Shown here piece by piece: positions 23,628 through 29,847 of a stretch of DNA of 29,885 nucleotides. Positions within the stretch are counted from its first letter, which is position 1. Each line of letters begins with the position of its first letter. Location of the stretch: contig NZ_CALDXR010000046.1 in assembly GCF_937920985.1 (NCBI RefSeq), forward strand, positions 1-29,885. The letters are read 5' to 3'. A program made the position numbers and the translations under genes. Below the pieces are notes generated by a model that did not search any database, was not told the DNA's origin, and worked only from the letters and a program-made list of their open reading frames with translations. This DNA comes from an uncultured Phascolarctobacterium sp. (lineage in GTDB: Bacteria; Bacillota; Negativicutes; Acidaminococcales; Acidaminococcaceae).

Positions 23628-24455
23628 TCAAGCTTGCTTCGCTACATGCATATCATTCTTCAGCTTTTCTATATCATCAATAGATAAACCGGTAAGCTCA
23701 ATGATTTCTTGCAGAGAATAGCAACCCTTAGCCAGCATAAGCTTAGCGATAGAAACTTTTTCATCAGCTCTGCCTTCGCGCCTCTCATCTAACAAACGTG
23801 CTTCTAAAAGCATAAATTCTCGCCTCACTTTCGTATCAAGCTTAAGATAGCTGATTTCATCGTCAATTTGCTTAGTGAAATCGCTATTTACAATATGGTT
23901 ATTAACATAGTCATAAAAGCTTTTGATGTCTTTGGAGATGTTGCCATGCGAACCCTTGGTGTTCAAAATCATGGTAGTTGCTTCATCAGGCAGCTCCAGC
24001 TCCATATCCTCCAGACAACGCTTTTTAAAGGTATAAAAATAATTGCCTTTGGCAAAAAAATCAAAGACACAAATAAAAATTACGAAGGTAGGCGGCAGCA
24101 GGTCATACTCCTGGCCCTTTTGCAGTAAGTCAATATCCATCAACGCCTGATAATAGCGTGTACGCTTGGGCAGCACATAATGTTTGGTGTCGGGATTTTT
24201 GATATTATTGACCTGCATTTCCAAGTTATAATGTGTGTTCTTATCGTCCGCCACGATGATATCCAGACGAATGCCGCGACTTGCATAGTCAGGATCAAGA
24301 GATTTTTCAGCCTCAAAGTAGTTGATGTCGGCAATTTTAATCTGCAGTAATTCCTCTAAAAGGTGCATGCAGATGCGCTTACGTGACATAACCTTTTTGA
24401 AGATGAAGTCGCTTTGGATTGTCAGATTATCAAATTTCGTTGCCAGGTTTTGCAT
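23628..24455 (-). CDS. Rpn-family PD-(D/E)XK nuclease / putative transposase (rpnB)
   Basis: This 275-residue Rpn nuclease has the N-terminal block SDFIFKKVMSRKRICMHLLEELL, catalytic Asp65 (GIRLDIIVAD) and E-x-Q Glu79/Gln81 (YNLEMQ), the LPKRTRYYQALMD block, and a hydrophobic FVIFICVFDFF. The last 60 residues are the variable helical tail, with an internal SD-plus-ATG at 23813 (GAGG, 9-nt spacing) that could yield an RpnS-like product. The frame is open up to 24581, but AAAGGAGG just upstream of 24455 and the start MQNL, shared with rpnC, fix the start. The TATAAT at 24471-24476 lies so close that the mRNA should begin at or in the SD. A structured small RNA lies immediately upstream and a tail ORF downstream. 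Confidence 0.88.
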   Translation of the reverse strand: MQNLATKFDNLTIQSDFIFKKVMSRKRICMHLLEELLQIKIADINYFEAEKSLDPDYASRGIRLDIIVADDKNTHYNLEMQVNNIKNPDTKHYVLPKRTRYYQALMDIDLLQKGQEYDLLPPTFVIFICVFDFFAKGNYFYTFKKRCLEDMELELPDEATTMILNTKGSHGNISKDIKSFYDYVNNHIVNSDFTKQIDDEISYLKLDTKVRREFMLLEARLLDERREGRADEKVSIAKLMLAKGCYSLQEIIELTGLSIDDIEKLKNDMHVAKQA

Positions 24456-24470
24456 ATGTTTCCTCCTTTG

Positions 24471-24479
24471 ATTATAGCA
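24471..24479 (-). promoter_or_regulatory. Extended -10 promoter of rpnB
   Basis: TG-C-TATAAT on the minus strand (24479-24471). The transcript start is expected about 7 nt downstream, within AAAGGAGG, giving a leader of only 10-15 nt. The same arrangement precedes rpnC. Confidence 0.6.
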
Positions 24480-24514
24480 TAAAGTAAGACAAAAATATAT
24501 AAGCAGCCAAATGT

Positions 24515-24600
24515 AAAAAAGGCGCCTGCCGAAAGCTCGACAGGCGCCACTGGTCCGCACGACCAGGCATAAGCTCCGCAAAATTGCGGCTACCCATGCA
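24515..24600 (-). ncRNA. Candidate structured small RNA upstream of rpnB
   Basis: Read on the minus strand there are three structural parts. The first is a closing GCAT/ATGC helix (24599-24596 with 24570-24567) around a CCGCA/TGCGG hairpin. The second is CTGGTC/GACCAG with a 5-nt loop (24550-24566). The third is an 8-bp terminator stem, GGCGCCTG/CAGGCGCC (24521-24548 region), followed by U's. About 86 nt in all. It is nearly identical to 26908-26997, and the differences sit in loops or keep pairing. No matching -10 is evident just upstream of this copy, so it may be transcribed from farther away or be silent. I do not recognise an Rfam class. Confidence 0.6.
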
Positions 24601-24906
24601 AATAAAAGAGGCGATTAGAGTGAAGCAGGGATTATGGATATGTGTGTCGAATAGTGTTCGAAGTGAGTTTGTACTGATGACTTAAGTTATAAAAATTTGA
24701 TGGGAAAATTTTTTATTTTATGCTACTACATGGATTAGATAGATATTGTCCGCATCATATAGTAAAATTATCTTAAAGCTACAGCGATGCGAGCTCATTG
24801 CAAAAAAGCCTCATTATATGTAGGCTACATAATGTTACCAGATATCTGTTATGCATAATATGGGCAGCATATAAGATATCAAAATAAAAAGGGAAGGTGT
24901 TTGAAA
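24601..24906. other. Intergenic region between rpnB unit and secreted-protein gene
   Basis: This 306-nt stretch has no ORF I can support. It is AT-rich and holds several dyads: TCGAA/TTCGA near 24637-24651, CATTATATGTAG/CTACATAATG (24812-24834, with a 2-nt bulge) and two GATATC sites flanking 24842-24881. It probably holds the promoter and leader of the gene at 24907, but no -35/-10 pair is convincing. Confidence 0.5.
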
Positions 24907-25665
24907 ATGAAAAGAACAGGGAAATTTGCAGCAGCAATCATCAGCGGAATTATGATGGTCAACGGTTTGTGCTTACCTATGGCTTATGCTGCTCCGGCAA
25001 GCCGCTATGTGAATGTGGACGAAAAGTATGACCCGTTTGCAGAGGAGGAAGAACCGGTTAAGGAAGTTGACACATCAAAGCTGACATTTAAGGAAAGAAT
25101 GGCTTTGCAGGCAAAACAAGAGCAGGCTGCTACACAAAAGTTAGCCATTACCAATGTTTTACCTGGTCATATTTATATTCCTAAGCAAACGATGCTTAAT
25201 GTTGAGCTTATCGAAGCAGCAAATTCCAAAACGCTTAAGAAAAATCAACAGGTTGAATTCAGAACTACCGAAAATCTGATTATTAACGGTGTAGTGGTTA
25301 TTCCTAAAGGTACTGTTGGTATGGGTTATGTATATGAAGTGCAAAAGGCGGGCGGCTTTGGCAGAAAAGGTGTGCTGCGCATTGCAGGTAAGGAAATAAA
25401 GACGCTGAACAATGTAACCGTTCCTTTGAGAAAAGGCCTTGAAGGCAAGGGAAAAACTGATGGCGGTGCTGTGGCTGTTGCTGCTGCAGTTAGTCTGGTT
25501 GGCGGTCTTTTTATGAAGGGGAGCAATATTAACTATCCGGCTGGCACTGATTTTCAGGTAGAGGTTAGGGATAATGTGGATTTGGGTGTAACTCCGGAAG
25601 AGCTGAAGGAGGCTATGAATCCTAATATTCCACATGGTCAGGAACTTACTATTGAAGTAAAATAG
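24907..25665 (+). CDS. Exported protein of unknown function
   Basis: This 252-residue protein starts with a signal peptide (MKRTGKFAAAIISGIMMVNG, likely cut after AYA at about 28). A charged linker rich in Glu follows (YDPFAEEEEPVKEVD), then a predicted beta-rich domain of about 170 residues with VEFRTTENLIINGVVVIPKG and a glycine-rich GLEGKGKTDGGAVAVAAAV. The arrangement vaguely recalls the periplasmic beta domain of TrbI/VirB10-type proteins, but I cannot claim membership. The TTG at 24901 is a possible start; the ATG at 24907 is preferred, with GGAAGGTG as SD. The gene stands alone between the two Rpn units and has its own terminator. Confidence 0.75.
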   Translation: MKRTGKFAAAIISGIMMVNGLCLPMAYAAPASRYVNVDEKYDPFAEEEEPVKEVDTSKLTFKERMALQAKQEQAATQKLAITNVLPGHIYIPKQTMLNVELIEAANSKTLKKNQQVEFRTTENLIINGVVVIPKGTVGMGYVYEVQKAGGFGRKGVLRIAGKEIKTLNNVTVPLRKGLEGKGKTDGGAVAVAAAVSLVGGLFMKGSNINYPAGTDFQVEVRDNVDLGVTPEELKEAMNPNIPHGQELTIEVK

Positions 25666-25704
25666 GGTGTAACGCGAAACAGCGTTGGTGTTTTGTGCTT
25701 TGAG

Positions 25705-25740
25705 AAATCTGCGTAGGCTGAGGCTTGCGCAGATTTTTTG
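25705..25740 (+). terminator. Terminator after the exported-protein gene
   Basis: AAATCTGCG (25705-25713) pairs with CGCAGATTT (25728-25736), followed by TTTTG. The sequence resembles the terminator at 27807-27841. Confidence 0.8.
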
Positions 25741-25743
25741 TAT

Positions 25744-25772
25744 AAAAAAAGCCGTTCGCGGCAGCGAACGGC
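25744..25772 (-). terminator. Terminator of the rpnC locus
   Basis: On the minus strand GCCGTTCGC (25772-25764) pairs with GCGAACGGC (25759-25751), followed by seven U's. Same hairpin and loop as at 23365-23392. Confidence 0.85.
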
Positions 25773-25791
25773 GGTGGGGGTAGGGGGAGAA

Positions 25792-26007
25792 TCAAGCTAA
25801 TTCAGCCTTAATCTTTTCAACTTGCTCAACAGAAAGCGAAGTACCTTTAGCGACATCTTGTACTGATAATCCCATGCTTAAAAAACGCTTAGCGGTAGCA
25901 AGCTTTTCTTCGGCTATACCTTCTGCTTTACCTTCAATTCTACCTTTAGCTTCACCTTCGGCAAGAGATTCTTCGCGAATATCCTTCATACGCATTTCGT
26001 AAGTCAT
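25792..26007 (-). CDS. Stand-alone Rpn C-terminal tail ORF, rpnC locus
   Basis: This encodes 71 residues beginning MTYEMRMKDIREESLAEG, a near copy of the last 59 residues of rpnC plus a 12-residue insertion (EAKGRIEGKAEG). The ATG lies 22 nt after the rpnC stop, out of frame with it, with AAGG about 8 nt before. By eye, the aligned codons differ from the parent tail at about 14 silent positions but at only two amino acids (Leu to Ser, last Glu to Ala). That is the pattern of a protein kept by selection, not a decaying duplicate. The insertion consists of degenerate 12-nt repeats (about 25919-25955), the hypervariable Glu-Gly region of Rpn tails. Likely a dedicated RpnS-like partner of RpnC or an exchangeable tail cassette. 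Confidence 0.62.
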   Translation of the reverse strand: MTYEMRMKDIREESLAEGEAKGRIEGKAEGIAEEKLATAKRFLSMGLSVQDVAKGTSLSVEQVEKIKAELA

Positions 26008-26029
26008 ATAGGAATCCTTCGCTTTCTTA

Positions 26030-26848
26030 TCATTCTAATTCAGCCTTAATCTTTTCAACCTGCTCAACAGACAGTAAAGTACCTTTGGCAACGTCCTGTA
26101 CTGACAACCCCATGCTTAAAAACCGTTTGGCGGTAGCAAGTTTTTCTTCGGCTATGCCTTCGGCAAGAGATTCTTCACGAATATCCTTCATACGCATTTC
26201 GTAAGTCATATAGGAATCCCTCACTTTCTTATCATTCTTGATTTCCGTAATCGTATCAGCAACCTCGCGGGTGAAGTTGCTGGTAACTGTATTATTGTTG
26301 ATGTAGTCAAACAGGCTTTGAATATCTGGCGATATATCGCCCTTAGTGCCTAATGTGTTAAGAAACATAATAGCAGCTTCATCTGCCAATTCAATCTCCA
26401 TGTTTTCCAGACAACGTCTTTTAAAGGTATAAATACGCTGGGAATCCTCGAAGAAGTCAAACAGGCAGAAGAAGATTATATAAGTAGGTGAAAGCGCATC
26501 ATAATCCTGCCCCTTTTGCAGCATATCTGTATCCAACATGGCCTGGTAGTAGCGAGTGCGCTTGGGCAGCTGAAATTTACCGGTACGACTGACAGGGTTC
26601 TTTACCTGCATTTCCAGATTGTAATGCGTATTGGTGTTGTCAGCAATTCTGACGTCCAGGCGAATACCATGGCTGTCGGGATAAACATCAAGCGTCTGTT
26701 CTGCTTCGAGATAGGTGATATCTGCAATTTTTGTGTGTAAAAGTTCTTCCAGAATATGCTTGCAGATGCGCTTTCTGAGCATAACGTGCTTGAAGAGAAA
26801 ATCGTTGGAAAGAGTGAGCTTGTCAAGATTAGATACTTGGTTTTGCAT
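26030..26848 (-). CDS. Rpn-family PD-(D/E)XK nuclease / putative transposase (rpnC)
   Basis: This 272-residue paralogue of rpnB is collinear with it and roughly half identical. Catalytic Asp65 (GIRLDVRIAD), Glu79/Gln81 (YNLEMQ) and LPKRTRYYQAMLD are all intact. The helical tail begins near residue 214. An internal ATG at 26209 (MTYEMRMKDI) has GAGG 9 nt before it and would yield a 59-residue RpnS-like product. The frame is open to 26944, but the AGGAGG SD and the N-terminus shared with rpnB set the start at 26848. The stop TGA is supplied by the first bases of the duplicated block (TGATAAGAAAG) that leads into the stand-alone tail. Confidence 0.88.
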   Translation of the reverse strand: MQNQVSNLDKLTLSNDFLFKHVMLRKRICKHILEELLHTKIADITYLEAEQTLDVYPDSHGIRLDVRIADNTNTHYNLEMQVKNPVSRTGKFQLPKRTRYYQAMLDTDMLQKGQDYDALSPTYIIFFCLFDFFEDSQRIYTFKRRCLENMEIELADEAAIMFLNTLGTKGDISPDIQSLFDYINNNTVTSNFTREVADTITEIKNDKKVRDSYMTYEMRMKDIREESLAEGIAEEKLATAKRFLSMGLSVQDVAKGTLLSVEQVEKIKAELE

Positions 26849-26863
26849 ATGTTTCCTCCTTTG

Positions 26864-26872
26864 ATTATAGCA
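26864..26872 (-). promoter_or_regulatory. Extended -10 promoter of rpnC
   Basis: TG-C-TATAAT on the minus strand, directly before CAAAGGAGG. The predicted leader is only 10-15 nt, as at rpnB. Confidence 0.6.
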
Positions 26873-26907
26873 TAAAATAAGGCAAAAATATATAAGCAGC
26901 CAAATGT

Positions 26908-26997
26908 AAAAAAAGGCGCCTGCCGAAAGCTCGACAAGCGCCACTGGTCCGCATGACCAGGCATAAGCTCCGCAGGAATGCGGCTACCCATGCAACT
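26908..26997 (-). ncRNA. Candidate structured small RNA upstream of rpnC
   Basis: On the minus strand this starts near 26997 and reads GCATGGGTAGCC..., then folds as the copy at 24515-24600. It has a closed hairpin module (GCAT/ATGC with CCGCA/TGCGG), a CTGGTC/GACCAG hairpin, and a GGCGCC-type terminator ending in seven U's. A good promoter with a 17-bp spacer sits 7 nt upstream (27004-27032), so an independent transcript of about 90 nt is expected. Relative to the other copy, one stem change becomes a G-U pair and the rest are in loops. No coding potential of note. Confidence 0.68.
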
Positions 26998-27003
26998 AAG
27001 GTA

Positions 27004-27032
27004 ATTATAGCACAGAAAAATAATAAAAACAA
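27004..27032 (-). promoter_or_regulatory. Promoter of the small RNA upstream of rpnC
   Basis: Minus strand: TTGTTT (27032-27027), a 17-bp spacer and TG-C-TATAAT (-10 at 27009-27004). Predicted start near 26997. Confidence 0.7.
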
Positions 27033-27140
27033 TAGTTTGTTAAAAGAAAAATATATTACACTTACAGAAGTGTTTACTACCTGCAAAATCGCCGTAAGCG
27101 CCTTTAGATTGTGTTTGCTGTTTAACAAGACGGTGATTCA

Positions 27141-27149
27141 TGCTATAAT
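27141..27149 (+). promoter_or_regulatory. Extended -10 promoter of the GNAT gene
   Basis: TG-C-TATAAT (27141-27149) lies about 37 nt before the GNAT ATG. No clear -35. Confidence 0.55.
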
Positions 27150-27185
27150 TAATAGAATATGAATTTTACCGGAGGGGAACAGCTT

Positions 27186-27671
27186 ATGATTATAAAATAT
27201 GCAACTACGGAGGATATTGCTGCGATTGCCGCAGTGGAGGCAGAATGCTTTCCGCCGGCGGAGGCTGCGACTGCCAAGGAGTTTGTTGACAGGGTGAAGT
27301 ATTATGGCAATCACTTCTGGCTGATGTACGAGGCGGAAAAGCTGATTGCCTTTGTAGATGGCTTTGTGACGGATGAGCGTGATTTGACAGATGTAATGTA
27401 CGAAGATGCGACACTGCACAATGAAAATGGGGCGTGGCAGATGATTTTCGGCGTCAACACTATTCCGGCTTATCGCAAGCAGGGGTATGCCGGTGAGCTG
27501 ATTGGCCGCGCGATTGAAGATGCAAGGCTGCAGGGGCGCAAGGGCCTGGTGCTTACCTGCAAGGAAATGTTGGTGCCGTATTATGCGAAGTTTGGCTTTG
27601 TTGATGAAGGTGTGTCGGATAAATCTACTCACGGAAATGTTGTCTGGCACCAGATGAGGCTGTCTTTTTAA
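27186..27671 (+). CDS. GNAT-family N-acetyltransferase
   Basis: This 161-residue acyltransferase transfers an acetyl group from acetyl-CoA to an amine. The acetyl-CoA pyrophosphate loop is visible as RKQGYA (97-102) after the beta-4 strand IFGVNTIP. The overall layout resembles the arylalkylamine N-acetyltransferase-like branch. The acceptor is unknown. An in-frame ATG at 27159 exists, but GGAGG (27171-27175) lies between it and the ATG at 27186, so the latter is the start. It is monocistronic: its own promoter precedes it. After the stop there is a 7-bp dyad (TTGTGCA/TGCACAA, 27687-27709), then a strong terminator. Confidence 0.87.
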   Translation: MIIKYATTEDIAAIAAVEAECFPPAEAATAKEFVDRVKYYGNHFWLMYEAEKLIAFVDGFVTDERDLTDVMYEDATLHNENGAWQMIFGVNTIPAYRKQGYAGELIGRAIEDARLQGRKGLVLTCKEMLVPYYAKFGFVDEGVSDKSTHGNVVWHQMRLSF

Positions 27672-27806
27672 GCATACATGATGAATTTGTGCAGATGGTG
27701 TTTGCACAATTTGCAGTGAAAGTGAGAAGATTGCCAAGCTGACTAAAAAAAATGTGAAATACATAGGATATAGCGCGAAGCAGCTTGAGTATTGCGTAGC
27801 TGGGGC

Positions 27807-27841
27807 AAACTGCGTAAGCCTGTGGCTTGCGCAGTTTTTAT
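27807..27841 (+). terminator. Intrinsic terminator between the GNAT and ATPase genes
   Basis: AAACTGCGTAAGCC (27807-27820) pairs with GGCTTGCGCAGTTT (27824-27837) around a 3-nt loop, then T's. It ends 20 nt before the ATPase start, so that gene either depends on readthrough or has a promoter I cannot see. Confidence 0.85.
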
Positions 27842-27860
27842 ATGCAGGTAGGTGATAACA

Positions 27861-28733
27861 ATGATATATTTAAAGAGCTTTACCTTTCCTACGGAAGAGC
27901 AGGAAAGTCCGATATTAGATAATGTGATGACTAAATGGCACAATACGGTTTATCCCTTTAAGATTGCCTCAGGAGGGTTGTTGCAGACGTTGAAATTTGC
28001 GCCAGTGACGATTTTGTATGGCAGCAATGGCTCCGGCAAGACTACGCTTTTGAATGTTATGGCGCAAAAGCTGGGGGTGGAGCGTGCTACGCCGTTCAAT
28101 ACGTCGACGTTCTTTGACGATTACCTTGGTCTTTGCACTTATGAGGCGCGGGGCGATGGCATTCCGTTAGGTAGCAGAATTATTACCAGCGATGATGTGT
28201 TTGATTTTGTACTGAACAGGCGCATTGTCAATAGCGGGATAGATGACAGGCGCGAGCAGCTGATTGCTGAATATCTGGAGCTGAAGGAGCAGGATAACGG
28301 TCGCTTCCGCTACCATGGCGACGATGATCTGCAAAAGCTGGCGAAGCTGGTGGCTATGCGGAATAATACGCTTTCGATGTATGTTAAGAAGAATGTTGGT
28401 CTGAACATACGGGAAAAGTCGAACGGCGAAAGTGCCATTCGCTATTTTTTCGATAACATTACGGAAAATGCGCTGTACCTGCTGGACGAGCCGGAAAACA
28501 GCCTGGCTCCGCTCAGACAGCAGGAGTTGGTGCAGTATCTGGAGGAGGCGGTGCGCTTTTACAACTGCCAGTTTATTATTGTCAGCCATTCGCCGTTTGT
28601 GCTTGCGATGAGTGAAGCGAAGGTTTATGATCTGGATATCAGGCCGGTGGAAGTCAAGCGGTGGCATGAGCTGGAGGGTATCAAGGTTTATTATGAATTC
28701 TTTAGGAAGCATGCGGATAAATTCGAGGCCTGA
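27861..28733 (+). CDS. AAA/ABC-type ATPase of the COG3910 kind
   Basis: This 290-residue soluble ATPase has Walker A GSNGSGKT (54-61), an SNGES signature-like motif (187-191), Walker B LYLLDEPEN (205-213) and a H-loop IIVSHSPF. The compact single-domain form with a short insertion (about 120-180) matches predicted ATPases of the COG3910 type. Their role is not established, though related ATPases occur in phage-defence and toxin-antitoxin modules. The frame opens at GTG 27852, but AGGTGAT there is the SD of the ATG at 27861. No partner nuclease gene is adjacent, so a defence role is not claimed. Confidence 0.82.
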   Translation: MIYLKSFTFPTEEQESPILDNVMTKWHNTVYPFKIASGGLLQTLKFAPVTILYGSNGSGKTTLLNVMAQKLGVERATPFNTSTFFDDYLGLCTYEARGDGIPLGSRIITSDDVFDFVLNRRIVNSGIDDRREQLIAEYLELKEQDNGRFRYHGDDDLQKLAKLVAMRNNTLSMYVKKNVGLNIREKSNGESAIRYFFDNITENALYLLDEPENSLAPLRQQELVQYLEEAVRFYNCQFIIVSHSPFVLAMSEAKVYDLDIRPVEVKRWHELEGIKVYYEFFRKHADKFEA

Positions 28734-28807
28734 GGGAAACAGAGAGAAACGGAATATAGTAAAGTACATAGCTTTATTGCTTGCTATAAATTGAAATTGA
28801 ATATAGT

Positions 28808-28848
28808 ATATAGTCTCCTGGGTTGTTGTACCATAGGAGACTATTTTT
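28808..28848 (+). terminator. Intrinsic terminator before the recombinase gene
   Basis: ATAGTCTCCT (28808-28817) pairs with AGGAGACTAT (28833-28842), followed by six T's. It ends 21 nt before the recombinase ATG. TTGCTA (28779-28784) and TAGTAT (28802-28807), 17 bp apart, could be a promoter that starts inside the left arm and so would avoid the terminator. Confidence 0.75.
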
Positions 28849-28868
28849 TATGAAAGGGAGTAATTTTT

Positions 28869-29486
28869 ATGAAAACAAAAGCTGCTAATGAGCCTAAGCT
28901 ATATGGATATGCTAGAGTATCTACATTCCAGCAGAAGGAGGATAGGCAGATTATTGCATTAAAATCAATAGGAGTGCTTGAGAAAAATATTTATGTTGAT
29001 AAACAGACAGGAAAAGATTTTAATCGTCCACAGTATAAAAAGCTTCTAAGAAAATTAGATGCATCAAGTGTTTTGGTTATCAAATCTTTAGATAGACTTG
29101 GAAGAAATTATCATGAATTAAGTGAACAATGGCGTATAATAACTAAGGAAAAAAGGTCGGATATTGTAGTTATTGATGTACCTTTATTAGATACAAGACG
29201 TGAGAAAAATCTTTTAGGAACATTGATTAGTGATTTAATATTAAGTTTATTAAGCTATTGTTCTGATAATGAGTATAGAATTATACATCAAAGACAAGCA
29301 GAAGGTATTGCTGCAGCAAAAGCTAAGGGAATAAAATTTGGGCGTCCGCCTAAACCTTTGCCGGAGAATTTCCATGTTATTGTTACTCTTTGGAGCAAAA
29401 AACTTATTTCAACTAAAAAGGCAGCTGAATTATGCGGTATGCCAACATCTAGTTTTAGGTATAAAGCTAAGAATTATAAGATATAA
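28869..29486 (+). CDS. Serine recombinase (resolvase/invertase family)
   Basis: This 205-residue site-specific recombinase has the catalytic serine in YARVST (Ser18), followed by QQKEDRQI. The second active-site block is IKSLDRLGRNY (71-81), and the regulatory YRIIHQRQAEGIAAAKAKGIKFGRP leads into a C-terminal HTH (STKKAAELCGMPTSSFRYKAK). The size equals small resolvases and DNA invertases, not the large serine integrases. The gene is notably AT-rich compared with its neighbours, which suggests acquisition by transfer. GGGAG precedes the ATG. I found no obvious crossover site or inverted repeats beside it, so whether it serves a transposon, a plasmid remnant or an invertible switch is open. 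Confidence 0.9.
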   Translation: MKTKAANEPKLYGYARVSTFQQKEDRQIIALKSIGVLEKNIYVDKQTGKDFNRPQYKKLLRKLDASSVLVIKSLDRLGRNYHELSEQWRIITKEKRSDIVVIDVPLLDTRREKNLLGTLISDLILSLLSYCSDNEYRIIHQRQAEGIAAAKAKGIKFGRPPKPLPENFHVIVTLWSKKLISTKKAAELCGMPTSSFRYKAKNYKI

Positions 29487-29525
29487 AAAAGTATCAGTCA
29501 CCTACTAGGTTGGCTGATACTTTTT
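29486..29525. terminator. Bidirectional terminator at the right end
   Basis: AAAAAGTATCAG (29486-29497) pairs with CTGATACTTTTT (29514-29525). It serves both the recombinase gene and the converging gene, whose stop codons touch the two ends of the hairpin. Confidence 0.85.
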
Positions 29526-29847
29526 ACATATATTTATCGTTAAATTCTTTAAAAATACGGCTAAATACTTCCGGCGATGTCTTGTATAGATGATAGGTTT
29601 CATAAAAGAGCTTACTTGCTGAAGAAAAGCCGTGCTTACCATCTGTAACTATATATGCTATACAACTAAGTTGCATAGAAAGACCGTTAATGTTACGGAA
29701 TTTATCATCCGTTTGAATACCTAACATAACTGCTCTTTTTTTGTATGCAGCTGATAGTTTTTTTAAATCATTTTTTGAAGTTAAGCCATTGAAATAAAAA
29801 TAGAACAAGGCGACAGCTTCTTCAACGGACCAGTTTATTTTAATCAT
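29524..29847 (-). CDS. Small conserved protein with a W..EEA/FRN-type domain (107 aa)
   Basis: This 107-residue protein begins MIKINWSVEEAVALFYFYF and carries KFRNINGLSMQLSCI in its middle. That pair of motifs resembles the N-terminal domain found before HNH nuclease domains and in small Firmicute proteins. Here no nuclease domain follows, so the protein is either a stand-alone version or a truncated relative. TTGAGGAT precedes the ATG at about 8 nt. It converges on the recombinase gene across a shared terminator and shares its AT-rich composition, so both may belong to one acquired segment that continues beyond the window. Function unknown. Confidence 0.65.
   Translation of the reverse strand: MIKINWSVEEAVALFYFYFNGLTSKNDLKKLSAAYKKRAVMLGIQTDDKFRNINGLSMQLSCIAYIVTDGKHGFSSASKLFYETYHLYKTSPEVFSRIFKEFNDKYM

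Noticed and set aside
24456..24581. N-terminal extension of rpnB with a hydrophobic segment (and the same for rpnC at 26849-26944)
   Set aside because: The extension reads through the promoter and the small-RNA terminator, and a strong SD sits just before the internal ATG.
24781..24900. Possible cyclic-di-GMP-I riboswitch before the exported-protein gene, because of TTGCAAAAAAGCC
   Set aside because: The conserved GGCAAACC block and the receptor-loop sequences of that class are missing, and the helices do not fit.
23365..27032. IS200/IS605-type insertion sequences
   Set aside because: Borders are hairpins, but neither a TnpA (HUH) nor a TnpB gene is present; the only ORFs are Rpn nucleases and tails.
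27861..28733. Calling the ATPase an OLD- or Septu-type phage-defence protein
   Set aside because: No TOPRIM domain and no adjacent nuclease gene; only the Walker and signature motifs are supported.
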